Assembly: GCF_900143565.1 (NCBI RefSeq)
Contig: NZ_FREX01000001.1
Span: 883,068 to 947,067 of the forward strand
Reading direction: 5' to 3'
DNA length: 64,000 nt
Origin: Pseudovibrio sp. Alg231-02
GTDB taxonomy: Bacteria > Pseudomonadota > Alphaproteobacteria > Rhizobiales > Stappiaceae
Part shown: positions 15,240 to 24,310 of the stretch, piece by piece
Numbering within the stretch: the stretch's first letter is position 1
How the letters are laid out: each line of letters opens with the position of its first letter
The notes under the pieces: generated by a model
Told to the model about the DNA's origin: nothing
What the model saw: the letters and a program-made list of their open reading frames with translations, nothing else
Databases searched by the model: none
Made by a program: the position numbers and the translations under genes

Positions 15240-16277
15240 CTAAGCAATGTCGATGGTGACTTTGCCCATGTGCTGTGCCTGATCCATGTAGGCATAGGCC
15301 TCGTCGATCTGGGACATGAAGAAAGATTTGTCTATGAGCGGTTTGATCTGGTGCTTGGAAACAAACGCACACAGGTTCTCAAAATAAACACGGGAGCCGA
15401 CCAGAACACCCGACAGCGACGAGTTATTCAGGACAAGCTGGCTGATATTCTCGGGGGCGTGTGCCCAACCAGTCAGAACACCCACTTGTGTAATCAGGCC
15501 ATGTGCGGCAACAGCACGTATGGATCGCTCCAGTGTTTCCTTCCCGCCAAGGTCCAGAACCACATCAGCGCCATGCCCATCTGTCAGTTCTCTCAGTTCG
15601 ACATCCCAATCTGGTGTTGTTTTATAGTTGATGGTGATGTCCGCTCCCATCTCCTTTGCTTTCTCCAGCTTTTCATCTGAAGAGCTGATGAGGACAACGC
15701 GGGCTCCAAACGCTTTGGCGAGTTGCAGAGCGAAGATGGCAACACCACCCGTGCCTTGTATCAGAACGGTATCTTCTGATCGCAAAGCCCTGTGTTGCTC
15801 AAAAAGGGCATGCCATGCTGTGACGCCAGCGCAAGGGAGTGTTGCGGCTTCCTGAAAGCTCATATGATCTGGCACACCCACAAGAGTATCCTGATGAAAT
15901 TTCGCTTGCTCTCTTAAAACGCCCGGCTGATCAGCTGAGCTGATTGCGGAAGATAATGCGCTTGGCTGGAATGGGCCTTCGAGCCAGTCCTGAAAGAAGG
16001 TTGGCATGACACGGTCTCCAACAGACCATTTTGTGACTTGCTCACCTACAGCAATGACTTCCCCTGCCCCATCGGACAAAGGCACAAGATCCGCTGGCAT
16101 TTCACCGTACTGGCCTTTTCGGATCATCTGATCTCGTGCATTCAGGCTTGCGGACTGCAGAGCAATCTTCACTTCGAATGGTCCAAGCGGTTCTGCAGGG
16201 AACTTATGGGAGCTGAATGTATTGCCGTTTAAAACGATGCCCTGATGATGATTTTGCGCGTGATTAGGAACGGTCAT
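15240..16277 (-). CDS. NAD(P)-dependent alcohol dehydrogenase / quinone oxidoreductase-like MDR protein
   Basis: A 345-residue medium-chain dehydrogenase/reductase. The N-terminal GroES-like domain has SLNARDQMIRKGQYGEMPAD and PLSDGAGEVIAVG. The Rossmann domain has IQGTGGVAIFALQLAKAFGA near residue 172. The catalytic and structural zinc cysteines of classical alcohol dehydrogenases are not evident, which points to the zinc-independent branch. It follows wrbA's downstream inverted repeat in the same direction; both are NAD(P)H redox enzymes and could share regulation. Confidence 0.8.
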   Translation of the reverse strand: MTVPNHAQNHHQGIVLNGNTFSSHKFPAEPLGPFEVKIALQSASLNARDQMIRKGQYGEMPADLVPLSDGAGEVIAVGEQVTKWSVGDRVMPTFFQDWLEGPFQPSALSSAISSADQPGVLREQAKFHQDTLVGVPDHMSFQEAATLPCAGVTAWHALFEQHRALRSEDTVLIQGTGGVAIFALQLAKAFGARVVLISSSDEKLEKAKEMGADITINYKTTPDWDVELRELTDGHGADVVLDLGGKETLERSIRAVAAHGLITQVGVLTGWAHAPENISQLVLNNSSLSGVLVGSRVYFENLCAFVSKHQIKPLIDKSFFMSQIDEAYAYMDQAQHMGKVTIDIA

Positions 16278-16345
16278 TGAATGATCTCTTAATGAAATTA
16301 TATGGGGCAGGCCTTGGCTGCCTTGAAGGTTTTGTTGAGTTGATG

Positions 16346-16393
16346 CGCCTGATCACACGGCGCAGGCAACGTGCTGCTTGATGTGATCAGGCG
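16346..16393. promoter_or_regulatory. 12-bp perfect inverted repeat between wrbA and the alcohol dehydrogenase
   Basis: CGCCTGATCACA (16346-16357) and TGTGATCAGGCG (16382-16393) are exact reverse complements separated by 24 bases. The spacer can itself pair (GCAG…CTGC). It lies 13 bases after wrbA's stop and 70-115 bases before the dehydrogenase start. It could be a stem-loop at the end of wrbA mRNA or paired operator half-sites. No T-run follows. Confidence 0.55.
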
Positions 16394-16405
16394 TGGCACC
16401 TGCTT

Positions 16406-17005
16406 TTAGCTGGTCAGTTTGCTTGCAATTGTTGCGACGTGGCGCCCCTGATCGCGGGCCAGTTTCAACTCATCCACACTTGGCTGGCGAGAGCCATCCG
16501 GGCCAGCAATGGTGCTCGCGCCATATGGGGAACCGCCGCGCACTTCTGTAATATTGAAGAGTTCCGGACTTGAGTACGGCAGGCCAACAATCATCATGCC
16601 GTGGTGCGCCAGTGTCGACCAGAAGCTGGTGATGGTTGTCTCGTTACCACCGCCTGTTCCGGTGGATGTGAACACCGAGCCGACCTTACCAATCAGCTTG
16701 CCACCAGCCCACAACCCTCCGGTTTGATCCAGAAAGTTACGCATCTGCGATGCCATATTGCCAAAGCGCGTTGGGGTACCAAAAATGATGGCGTCATAAT
16801 CCGCCAGCTCACCCGGCTGCGCAATTGGCGCCTGTTGATCAAGCTTGAAGTGACCGTTTACAGCAACTTCTTCCGGCACAAGTTCCGGCACGCGCTTCAC
16901 AACCACAGTTGTTCCAGCGACATCTTCAGCCCCCTCACGGATGGCCTCTGCCATGGTTTCGATGTGGCCGTAGCTTGAGTAATATAAAACGAGAACTTTG
17001 GTCAT
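16406..17005 (-). CDS. wrbA: NAD(P)H:quinone oxidoreductase WrbA
   Basis: A 199-residue flavodoxin-fold protein of the WrbA (type IV NQO) family. The FMN-binding loop is at the start ([19 protein letters not shown]). Further FMN contacts are [21 protein letters not shown] (about 75-95) and [13 protein letters not shown] (about 112-124), and the family end [12 protein letters not shown] is present. It reduces quinones by two electrons and protects from oxidative stress. Upstream of the ATG (17041-17110) is an AT-rich region that probably holds its promoter. Confidence 0.95.
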   Translation of the reverse strand: MTKVLVLYYSSYGHIETMAEAIREGAEDVAGTTVVVKRVPELVPEEVAVNGHFKLDQQAPIAQPGELADYDAIIFGTPTRFGNMASQMRNFLDQTGGLWAGGKLIGKVGSVFTSTGTGGGNETTITSFWSTLAHHGMMIVGLPYSSPELFNITEVRGGSPYGASTIAGPDGSRQPSVDELKLARDQGRHVATIASKLTS

Positions 17006-17164
17006 GGGTCTTCCTTCATGTTGCTCTTACAGTGAAGGTAAAGCACCGACATAAATGAACAATATCACATTAAATAGAATATCTGTTCATTATATATTGA
17101 CAGTCGTAGAGATTTTCGTGCCACTCAGTGGATGGCGGATATCTTTGGCTGGTGTTCTCACAAA

Positions 17165-17196
17165 GAAAAAGGCCAGACTTCCTGCGAAGCCCGGCC
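17165..17196 (-). terminator. pyrD: intrinsic terminator of the DUF952-pyrD operon
   Basis: On the minus strand GGCCGGGCTTC-GCAG-GAAGTCTGGCC forms an 11-bp stem (two G-U wobbles) followed by TTTTTC. It starts about 25 bases after the pyrD stop. Confidence 0.88.
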
Positions 17197-17219
17197 TCAC
17201 TTATCGATAGGTGTGAGCC

Positions 17220-18326
17220 TCAGTTCTCCAGCGATTTATCGGCCCAGATGTCATTGTCGATGCCGACAAGTTCCTGCAAGTTGGCAACCTTGCGGGCAGC
17301 AACGAGGCGGGACAGGTGGTGGTTGATCTTCTTCACCAGCGTTTGTCCTTCATAAACCATGCCGGAATAGAGCTGTATCTGGTTTGCGCCTGCAAAGATC
17401 TTCGCTGCGGCTTTTTCTGGTGTGTCTACACCACCAACGCCAAAGAGCGGCAGATCCGGACCGACTGCACGTCGGGTTTTCGCCAATGCAATGGTGGCTC
17501 GTTCAAACAGCGGTGCGCCTGACAGCCCGCCTGCCTCTTTGGCCTGCTGCTGATCCTTCAGCGTGGCTGGACGGGCGATGGTGGTGTTGGAGACAATCAT
17601 GCCATCGACGTTGCTGGTCAGGACGACTTCTGCGATCTCTTTCAGCGCCTCGTCTGCCACGTCTGGGGCGATTTTGAGCATGACAGGCACCTTACGGCCT
17701 AAGCGGTCTTCCTGCTCGTTGCGCGCTTCCATAATGGCGGTGAGCAGATGCCCCAGTGCATCCTTCTCCTGCAAGTCCCGCAGGCCGGGTGTGTTGGGAG
17801 AGGAAATATTGGCCGTCAGGTAATCCGCCAGTTCTGCAAAGCGCTTTACACCCAGAACATAGTCCGCAACACGATCCTCTGAGAGCTTGTTGGCACCAAC
17901 GTTGATGCCAAGCACTCCCGGTGTGCGGCCAGCTTTGCGGATGCGCTCGTAGACGACATCGTGGCCGTCATTGTTGAAGCCATAACGATTGATAACGGCG
18001 CGATCTGCACTCAGGCGGAAATTCCTAGGCTTTGGATTACCTTCCTGCGGCAGAGGGGTGACCGTTCCCACTTCAACGTGACCAAAGCCAAGTTTCATCA
18101 GCGGCGCGATGGCTTCGGCATTTTTATCGAAGCCTGCTGCCATGCCCACCGGGTTCTTAAAAGTCAGATCACCCCACTTGTATTCGAGAGCTTTGTCCTC
18201 GATCTGGCCGAATGTCGGCGCCAGACCTGAGGCCAGCATCTTGATGGTTGCGTTGTGGGAGGTCTCCGGGTCCAGACAATGCAGTGCCCGGATACCGACT
18301 TTGTTTATGAGGTTTTCAATCGACAT
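17220..18326 (-). CDS. pyrD: dihydroorotate dehydrogenase (quinone), class 2
   Basis: A 368-residue membrane-associated FMN enzyme of pyrimidine synthesis that oxidises dihydroorotate with quinone as acceptor. The class 2 pattern is clear: an N-terminal amphipathic extension (residues 1-45), then NPVGMAAGFDKNAEAI, TVTPLPQEGNPKPRNFRL, the active-site serine region NISSPNTPGLRDLQ, SNTTIARP, and the phosphate-binding FGVGGVDTPE. Its ATG directly follows the TAA of the DUF952 gene, so the two are translationally coupled, an arrangement common in alphaproteobacteria. Confidence 0.95.
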   Translation of the reverse strand: MSIENLINKVGIRALHCLDPETSHNATIKMLASGLAPTFGQIEDKALEYKWGDLTFKNPVGMAAGFDKNAEAIAPLMKLGFGHVEVGTVTPLPQEGNPKPRNFRLSADRAVINRYGFNNDGHDVVYERIRKAGRTPGVLGINVGANKLSEDRVADYVLGVKRFAELADYLTANISSPNTPGLRDLQEKDALGHLLTAIMEARNEQEDRLGRKVPVMLKIAPDVADEALKEIAEVVLTSNVDGMIVSNTTIARPATLKDQQQAKEAGGLSGAPLFERATIALAKTRRAVGPDLPLFGVGGVDTPEKAAAKIFAGANQIQLYSGMVYEGQTLVKKINHHLSRLVAARKVANLQELVGIDNDIWADKSLEN

Positions 18327-18668
18327 TTACAGCTCCGGAAACTCGTGATTGCCATTTGCATCTAATGGCAAAGGTTTGACCCATATAGCTTTGGAGGCGG
18401 GAAACTTGCCATAGAAATGCGGGAAGAGCGTTCCACCCCGGGAGGCTTCCCACTTCATCTGGTCTTCAGGGAAATCTTCACTTTCGACGGCAATCAGCAG
18501 CAAGTCGGTTTGTCCCGCAAAGTACAGCGCTGCTGTTTCTTTCACGGTCTCGGCGCTGGAAAAGTGGATATAACCATCGGCCAGATCGATCGGTGCACCC
18601 GCAAAGAAACCGGCTGCTTCAGCTTCTTGCCAAAGCGCCTTGGGGGCGATCTTGAATATGAGGGACAT
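18327..18668 (-). CDS. DUF952 family protein
   Basis: A 113-residue protein with the DUF952 pattern (IFKIAPKALWQEAEAAGFFAG, DLADGYIHFSSAETVKETAA, then LLLIAVESEDF, RGGTLFPHFYG and PL). The function is unknown; the fold has been compared to ADP-ribosyl-related enzymes. It sits directly upstream of pyrD with no intergenic bases, so both are almost certainly on one transcript. AAAGG lies about 10 bases before the ATG. Confidence 0.88.
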   Translation of the reverse strand: MSLIFKIAPKALWQEAEAAGFFAGAPIDLADGYIHFSSAETVKETAALYFAGQTDLLLIAVESEDFPEDQMKWEASRGGTLFPHFYGKFPASKAIWVKPLPLDANGNHEFPEL

Positions 18669-18880
18669 GGGACTTGCCTTTCAGGAGAGACGTCTACTCA
18701 ACTGAAGTCATGCTCTTACATCCACAAATTAGTGGCTGGCAACCCCTCTCTTTCGTCTAGAGCTTGCAATAGGATTTTATTCACCACATATAAGATCTCT
18801 TTGAGATGCGGGCGCAGTTGGCGTTTTAAGTCATATCTGCGTTCGTTTCAGGTGACGCCGGTGCTGCCGCAGGAGGATAT

Positions 18881-19525
18881 ATGCTGGATCACGAACACCT
18901 TTGGGCCGCACTTGATAAGCTGGCTGTGCAGCATCAATTAACGCCGTCAGGATTGGCGCGCAGAGCTGGGCTTGATCCAACCTCTTTCAATCCTTCCAAG
19001 CGGTTCGCTGCGGATGGTCGTCCGCGTTGGCCTTCTACGGAGTCGCTTGCCAAGGTGCTGGAAGTCACCCAGATGTCTTTCTCGGACTTTGCCGCTTTGC
19101 TGCAAGATAAAGCAGAGATCTCAAGTACACATTTCAGGTCTTTTCCAGCTTTTCTTTGCACGAGCGATGAGTTGAGAGAGGTTGATCCGCAACAGCTTTC
19201 CGATTTTCAGTTGGATAAATTCTGCGATAGCTTCATTTTCCCCAGTTCTCAGAGTGAGAAATTCTTCGCGCTTGAAGTTTCGAGTAATAGTTTTGAACCA
19301 TACTACAGGGAAGGACAAATTCTCATCGTCTCTCCCGAGGCTTCTTTGCGGCGGCATGATCATGTTTTGATAGCAACCACGTCCGGAGATCTTCATTGCG
19401 GTGCTTTGCAACGGCAAACAAACGAGCGCATTGAATTTCGACGGGACACTCCTGACGATAAACCAAGGGTGGTTCAGGTTGCAGATCTGGTTTGGACAGC
19501 AAGAGTTTCATGGGTGAGCCAATAA
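18881..19525 (+). CDS. helix-turn-helix regulator with S24 (LexA/CI)-like C-terminal domain, probably non-cleaving
   Basis: A 214-residue protein. Residues about 5-75 form a phage-repressor-type HTH (LTPSGLARRAGLDPTSFNPS, PRWPSTESLAKVLEVTQMSF). Residues about 120-214 look like a LexA/S24 peptidase fold: FALEVSSNSFEPYYREGQIL keeps the serine position (SNSF in place of GDSM). The stretch where LexA has its lysine (VKRL) reads CGAL, so self-cleavage is unlikely. Similar regulators sit next to pyrD/DUF952 in other alphaproteobacteria as far as I recall. It is divergent from the DUF952-pyrD operon and 15 bases before the thermonuclease-like gene. Confidence 0.75.
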   Translation: MLDHEHLWAALDKLAVQHQLTPSGLARRAGLDPTSFNPSKRFAADGRPRWPSTESLAKVLEVTQMSFSDFAALLQDKAEISSTHFRSFPAFLCTSDELREVDPQQLSDFQLDKFCDSFIFPSSQSEKFFALEVSSNSFEPYYREGQILIVSPEASLRRHDHVLIATTSGDLHCGALQRQTNERIEFRRDTPDDKPRVVQVADLVWTARVSWVSQ

Positions 19526-19540
19526 GCAAACAGGGCGCTT

Positions 19541-20437
19541 ATGCGGATTACCAAGACCACAAGTATTCTTTTTGGAGCTTTGCTTCTTGGCGCCGGGTTT
19601 TATACGCTGACAGAATACAATGCAGCGACAGCCCTACGTGGGAATGCGCGCACATTGTACCGCCCTTCCTCGTTTCCTGTTGAGCATAAGCCGACAGCAG
19701 AAGAGAAGCAGCGGGAACTGGCAGCGCTTGAAGCTGCCCGTGTTGCAGCTGAGGCAAAAATTCCCAAGACGCCGCCCAAGCATCCTCAAACACTTCGTAA
19801 TGTTGGCGGCAGTCGCACGCCCCCTCCTCCTGTAACGACGCAGCTCCAACGCGTTGCACATGTTAAAGTACCTCGCAAATCCAAGCAGCCTCCTCCGAAG
19901 GAACTCGTGCTGTATCGCCCTGTTGCCGTTGACGGTGCAACTCTAAGTGATAAAAAGAAGAGAATATCCCTTCATCACATTCAGCCTGTACCGCTCAGCA
20001 CAACATGCCCCAGTGAAGATGGTGAAAGATGGCCGTGCGGTATCAGAGCACGGACGGCTTTGCGTGCTTTTATCCGCCAGAAGCGTGTCACCTGCTCAGA
20101 TATGAAATCAGTGCAAACAGATGAATATGCTGCTTCCTGCAGTGTGGGCAAACATGATCTTGCCACTTGGCTGATTGAAAATGGCTGGGCCAAGGCTGAA
20201 CGGGATGCGCCAGATTCACTGAAAGAGATCGCGGCACGGGCTCGGCGGTCTGAGCAAGGCATCTGGCGTTCCAAGCTGGTTCAGCTGAGCGAGGATGAAA
20301 CCGCAACACTGGTAAACTCCTGGGAGGAGCTGGATGATGACAGCACCTCAACCACACCGCTGGTGATGGAAGGAGAGCCAGCAATAATCTGGCGTCCACG
20401 CAACAGCGCGACTGCGGAGACGTCTGCCACCGAATAA
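19541..20437 (+). CDS. membrane-anchored thermonuclease (SNase)-like protein, degenerate active site
   Basis: A 298-residue protein with an N-terminal signal/anchor helix (SILFGALLLGAGFYTL), a Pro/Lys-rich linker (residues 45-120), and a C-terminal SNase-like domain (about 130-250). That domain has the alphaproteobacterial pattern CPSEDGERWPCGIRARTALR, VTCSD, YAASCSVGKHDLATWLIENG and GIWRSKL. In active members the first strand ends in a GID(A/T)PE motif; here it reads LHHIQPVPLSTTC, so the catalytic Arg/Glu set looks lost. It may be a binding or structural protein of the periplasm. It follows the S24-like regulator closely. Confidence 0.72.
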   Translation: MRITKTTSILFGALLLGAGFYTLTEYNAATALRGNARTLYRPSSFPVEHKPTAEEKQRELAALEAARVAAEAKIPKTPPKHPQTLRNVGGSRTPPPPVTTQLQRVAHVKVPRKSKQPPPKELVLYRPVAVDGATLSDKKKRISLHHIQPVPLSTTCPSEDGERWPCGIRARTALRAFIRQKRVTCSDMKSVQTDEYAASCSVGKHDLATWLIENGWAKAERDAPDSLKEIAARARRSEQGIWRSKLVQLSEDETATLVNSWEELDDDSTSTTPLVMEGEPAIIWRPRNSATAETSATE

Positions 20438-20473
20438 TTCATTTTTTACAGGGCCTTGGAGAATAAAAACATA

Positions 20474-21643
20474 ATGTCAGGGTTTTGGAATACACTTAAA
20501 CGAGAGGCCTGCTTTCTTGCAGGTGCAGCAACCACAGCCTTCTTCTTTCTGGCTGGGGCGGATCTCTTATTGCCCACCTCCGGTCTCTTTGTGCAGATGT
20601 TCTGTTTCATCTGGCTTTTCGGTGTCATGCTGTGGTGCGCCTTTGGCGTGGTGCGCCATGCAGACTGTCTGGCCGTCATTCTTGGTGAGCCCTATGGAAC
20701 GTTGATCCTGACGCTCTCGGTGATCGGCATTGAGGTCTCCCTGATCGTTTCCATTATGCTTACAGGTGGGACGAATGAGCCTCTGGCCCGGGATACGATG
20801 CTGGCGGTGCTCAATATCGTGCTGAATGGCATGGTGGGTATCAGTCTGCTTCTGGGAGGGCTCAAGTACGGGGAACAGCCTTTCAACACACAGGGCGCCC
20901 GCTCTTTCCTTTCAGTCCTTATTCCGCTCGCTACTTTTTCTCTGATCCTTCCCCGCTATACGACCTCAACAGCTGACCCTTCCCTTTCGACGGGACAGCA
21001 GATCTCATTTGCGGTGATGATCAGCCTGCTCTATGCGATCTTCCTTGCCACTCAGAGCATCCGGCATAAGTCTTTCTTCATTCAGCCTAAACCACACTCT
21101 GGTGTGGCTCTGTCCTTCCTGATGGCGAAGGATGAAGTTGAAGACGATAAGCATGCTCACGATGATGATGATCATCATGATCTGGAGATCTATTCAACCA
21201 GCTATCACGCGATCTTCCTAATCCTGACCATGCTGCCGATTGTTCTGCTTTCCAAAAAGTTCGCGGTGCTGGTGGACTTTGGCATTGCCAGCTTTCATAT
21301 GCCTGCTGCGTTTGGTGGTGTTCTCGTTGCGCTTCTGGTTCTTACTCCTGAAGGCTTGGGCAGCTTCCGTGCGGCACTTTCAAACAGGTTACAACGCTCC
21401 GTGAACATCTGTCTTGGATCAGCTCTGGCGACCATCGGTTTGACAGTCCCGGCTGTCCTGATCGCAGCCGGGATCTTTGACATTCACATTGTGCTGGGTG
21501 TGAAAGATACGGACATGATCCTGCTCCTCCTGACACTCATTTTGAGTATGATCACGTTTACCGGCAGCCGAACGAACGCCCTACAGGGCGCTGTCCATCT
21601 GGTGTTGTTTATCTTTTACTTCATTCTGATCTTCCAGCCCTAG
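20474..21643 (+). CDS. chaA: calcium:proton antiporter (ChaA/CaCA family)
   Basis: A cation/proton antiporter of about 389 residues with 11 predicted membrane helices in two homologous halves. Repeats 1 and 2 contain the family's acidic motifs (LTLSVIGIEVSLIVSIML near residue 80; VALLVLTPEGLGSFRAALSN near 290). A cytoplasmic loop between the halves is very acidic and His-rich (DDKHAHDDDDHHDLE), a likely metal-sensing or buffering segment. I chose ATG 20474 rather than the in-frame TTG 20456, although GGAG is 14 bases away. Its last 63 bases overlap the convergent SGNH hydrolase gene. Confidence 0.85.
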   Translation: MSGFWNTLKREACFLAGAATTAFFFLAGADLLLPTSGLFVQMFCFIWLFGVMLWCAFGVVRHADCLAVILGEPYGTLILTLSVIGIEVSLIVSIMLTGGTNEPLARDTMLAVLNIVLNGMVGISLLLGGLKYGEQPFNTQGARSFLSVLIPLATFSLILPRYTTSTADPSLSTGQQISFAVMISLLYAIFLATQSIRHKSFFIQPKPHSGVALSFLMAKDEVEDDKHAHDDDDHHDLEIYSTSYHAIFLILTMLPIVLLSKKFAVLVDFGIASFHMPAAFGGVLVALLVLTPEGLGSFRAALSNRLQRSVNICLGSALATIGLTVPAVLIAAGIFDIHIVLGVKDTDMILLLLTLILSMITFTGSRTNALQGAVHLVLFIFYFILIFQP

Positions 21644-22357
21644 CAGATCACGCTCGACCAACTCGTTGATCACATGATCCACCCAGTGCTGATTACCAAT
21701 CGGCGCTGCGTGGATTCCATCCTCGCAGAAGCCCTCAGCCGTGATCCCCGGTGTAACGGAGATAGCAATGGCACCGCGCTCATGGCACAGCTGTGTACCG
21801 ACACGATTGATCATCTGTCTGCGAGGTTCCAGAACAGCGCCTAGTCCCCACGAGAGCGCGGGCACGTTCATTGGTGACATGAGGTTGGACCAGTAAATCC
21901 GGGCATGAGGGTACTTGCTACGCAATGCATAAATCAGCTCGCCGAACCCTTTCTTCCAGGCTTTGCCAGAACGGAAGTTCTTCAGGTCATTAAAACCGAT
22001 ACTGATGTAAATGTGTGTGTAATCGGCGTGCGGCAGATTTGGGACGACCACATCACGGATTTGGCTGGAAGTTGCAGAGTTGTTGCCAGCAGCCCGCCAT
22101 TTAACAGGTCGTCCGGATACCTCTGCCATTTTGTGAGCCATCTTGCAGGTCAAGCCATTTGTCGTGTGGTCCAGCCCCACTCCGGCAACGGAAGAATCAC
22201 CAACAACAAGCAGGTTGATCAACTGGCCCTGACCGGGAACCGCACCAAATTGCGGTCCTGGTGCTGGTGACAGCCTTAAGGAATTAGCACGGGCACGTAA
22301 GCCTTCGAAAATGTAGACGGGTAAAAGCGCCCAAGTTAGCCAGCTAGGAAAAGACAT
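21581..22357 (-). CDS. SGNH/GDSL-type hydrolase, membrane-anchored
   Basis: A 258-residue esterase-like protein with an N-terminal hydrophobic segment (WLTWALLPVYIFEGL) as signal or anchor. All four SGNH blocks are present: VVGDSSVAGVG (block I serine), AAGNNSAT (block II/III Gly/Asn), SIGFNDLKN (GxND) and DGIHAAP (block V Asp/His). It probably hydrolyses an ester on a lipid or surface glycan. The ATG at 22357 follows directly on the T-run of the lysK terminator, and its only Shine-Dalgarno-like sequence (GAGGGGG) is the descending arm of that terminator. The 3' end overlaps chaA by 63 bases. Confidence 0.78.
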   Translation of the reverse strand: MSFPSWLTWALLPVYIFEGLRARANSLRLSPAPGPQFGAVPGQGQLINLLVVGDSSVAGVGLDHTTNGLTCKMAHKMAEVSGRPVKWRAAGNNSATSSQIRDVVVPNLPHADYTHIYISIGFNDLKNFRSGKAWKKGFGELIYALRSKYPHARIYWSNLMSPMNVPALSWGLGAVLEPRRQMINRVGTQLCHERGAIAISVTPGITAEGFCEDGIHAAPIGNQHWVDHVINELVERDLLGLEDQNEVKDKQHQMDSAL

Positions 22358-22386
22358 TAAAAAAGCCCCCTCGTTTGAGGGGGCTA
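22358..22386 (-). terminator. lysK: lysK terminator overlapping the SGNH gene's ribosome site
   Basis: On the minus strand GCCCCCTC-AAAC-GAGGGGGC forms a perfect 8-bp GC-rich stem followed by TTTTTTA and then the ATG of the SGNH hydrolase. The arm GAGGGGG lies about 9 bases before that ATG. Confidence 0.9.
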
Positions 22387-22391
22387 ATTCA

Positions 22392-24053
22392 TCACGCTGC
22401 AAGCTCTCCTGCAAGTGCTTTTGCAATCAAACTACGAGTTTCCGGAATACCGTAGAGGGCGATAAAGGAACCAAAGCGTGGACCTTTCTCTTGCCCCAGA
22501 AGTACTTGATAAATCGCAGAGAAAAAAGTCTGTGCGACACCAGGGCGTCCATCTGGACCCGGCTTTGCGGTGTTCTGGTAACGCTCAATATTACGACCAA
22601 TGTCGTAAATTGCGTTTTGGATATCGCCGCCGTCAGTCTCTGCTGGCAGGCCAGCGAGCACTTCATCCAGCTTGGTGAGCATTTCTGTCTCAACTTCATC
22701 AGCTGCTTTGAACTTCTTCGTTGGTTTCACGAAGTCGTCGTAGTAGCGGATGGCGTAGCCAACCAACTCATCCAACATCTTATGTGTTGCAGCAGAAGAG
22801 CCCGGTGCGTAGCGGGAGATGAACGCCCACAGCACGTCCTTGTTCTCTGCGTTAGATGCAGACACCAGGTTGAGCAGCATTGCGAAGGAGATCGGCATCT
22901 CTTCTTTTGGCGGAGTGCCGTAGTGAATGTGCCAGACCGGGTTCATCAGCTTCTGCGCTGCATCCATGTTGTCGAACTTGGACAGGAAGGTGCAGTACTC
23001 ATCAACCGCTTTCGGGATGACGTCAAAATACAGCTTCTTCGCAGTTTTCGGCTTCTGGAAGTTGAACAGGGACAGGCTTTCCTGATTGGCGTACTGGAGC
23101 CACTCTTCCATGGTCAGGCCGTTGCCTTTGGACTTGGAGATTTTCTGGCCTTTGTCGTCCAGGAAGAGCTCGTAGTTGAAACCTTCCGGAGCAGGACCGC
23201 CCAGAGCTTTACAGATCTTGCCAGACAGATTCACGCTGTCGATCAGATCCTTACCAGCCATTTCATAGTCGATGCCCAGCGCGTACCAACGCAGCGCCCA
23301 GTCAGCTTTCCACTGACATTTGACGTTGCCGCCTGTCACTGGCACTTCAATACGCTCTTCAGTCTCAGGGTCAATGTAAGTCACAGTACCTTTTTCGACA
23401 TTGCGGTCGACCATTGGCACCTGCAGCACGATACCTGTACGCGGGCAGACTGGAAGAAACGGAGAATATGTGGCCTGACGCTCTTCACCCAGAGTTGGAA
23501 GAATGATCGCCATGATCTTATCGTAGACTTCCAGCATGCGCAGGAGCGCTTTATCAAACACACCAGACTTGTAGTAGTCGGTAGAGGAGACAAAGTCGTA
23601 CTCGAAGCCGAACTTATCCAGAAACGCCATGAGCTTTGCGTTGTTGGCTGCTGCAAAACTTGGGTATTCGTTGGAAAATGGATCCGGCACGCTGGTCAGT
23701 GGCTTGCCAAGAAATGACGCCATCATCTCCTGATTTGGCACGTTGGTTGGCACTTTGCGGAAGCCGTCCATATCATCTGAAAAGCAGATCAGCTTGGTCG
23801 GGATCTTGTCTTCTGTCAGCACACGAAAAGCGGTGCGCACCATGGTAGTGCGTGCAACTTCGCCAAAGGTGCCCATGTGAGGCAGACCAGATGGACCATA
23901 GCCGGTCTCGAACAAGACCGGCCCGGTCTTGGGTTTCTTCTCCAACCGTTTGACCAGTTTGCGTGCTTCTTCAAACGGCCAGGCTTTAGATACCTGTGCC
24001 GCCTCGATAAGTTCTGGGCTGAGATCGAGTTGAGGCAAACTGTTCATAGACAT
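22392..24053 (-). CDS. lysK: lysine--tRNA ligase, class I
   Basis: A 553-residue class I lysyl-tRNA synthetase, the archaeal-type enzyme found in alphaproteobacteria and spirochaetes in place of class II LysS. The HIGH-type motif is [13 protein letters not shown] (near residue 53) and the KMSKS motif is KISKSKGNG (near 298). A helical anticodon-binding region fills the C-terminus. It charges tRNA-Lys. Start MSMN at 24053 has GGA about 12 bases upstream; the second ATG two codons on is also possible. A strong terminator follows immediately. Confidence 0.96.
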   Translation of the reverse strand: MSMNSLPQLDLSPELIEAAQVSKAWPFEEARKLVKRLEKKPKTGPVLFETGYGPSGLPHMGTFGEVARTTMVRTAFRVLTEDKIPTKLICFSDDMDGFRKVPTNVPNQEMMASFLGKPLTSVPDPFSNEYPSFAAANNAKLMAFLDKFGFEYDFVSSTDYYKSGVFDKALLRMLEVYDKIMAIILPTLGEERQATYSPFLPVCPRTGIVLQVPMVDRNVEKGTVTYIDPETEERIEVPVTGGNVKCQWKADWALRWYALGIDYEMAGKDLIDSVNLSGKICKALGGPAPEGFNYELFLDDKGQKISKSKGNGLTMEEWLQYANQESLSLFNFQKPKTAKKLYFDVIPKAVDEYCTFLSKFDNMDAAQKLMNPVWHIHYGTPPKEEMPISFAMLLNLVSASNAENKDVLWAFISRYAPGSSAATHKMLDELVGYAIRYYDDFVKPTKKFKAADEVETEMLTKLDEVLAGLPAETDGGDIQNAIYDIGRNIERYQNTAKPGPDGRPGVAQTFFSAIYQVLLGQEKGPRFGSFIALYGIPETRSLIAKALAGELAA

Positions 24054-24310
24054 GGATTTTGAGATCCGTATTTGGAGATTAAATTGTAACTGAGTTTCGC
24101 TTTCCTCAGCAGGATTTAATGCCGGAAAGCTGCGCGAACTTATGTAAAACTAGCGCCCGCGTCAATGACAGTTCTCGGGTTTTCGGCTCTACCCCCTTGT
24201 ATGAGGCCGGAAGCCCCCTTACCTTTGCAATCATTAACCGCCGCCAGATCATTTGGCAGAGCGAAAAACTAAAGCAAACCAAGAGGCAAAGCTTTTCGCT
24301 TTGGGGAGAT

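Noticed and set aside
22491-23717. A 408-codon ORF antisense to lysK.
   Set aside because: It lies entirely within the clear class I LysRS gene on the other strand, its translation is rich in His, Cys and Gln without domain features, and lysK explains the region.
24119-24310. 64-residue N-terminal extension of the TerB-like protein.
   Set aside because: The extension includes the lysK promoter side and non-conserved sequence; GGGGAGAT before ATG 24311 marks the real start.
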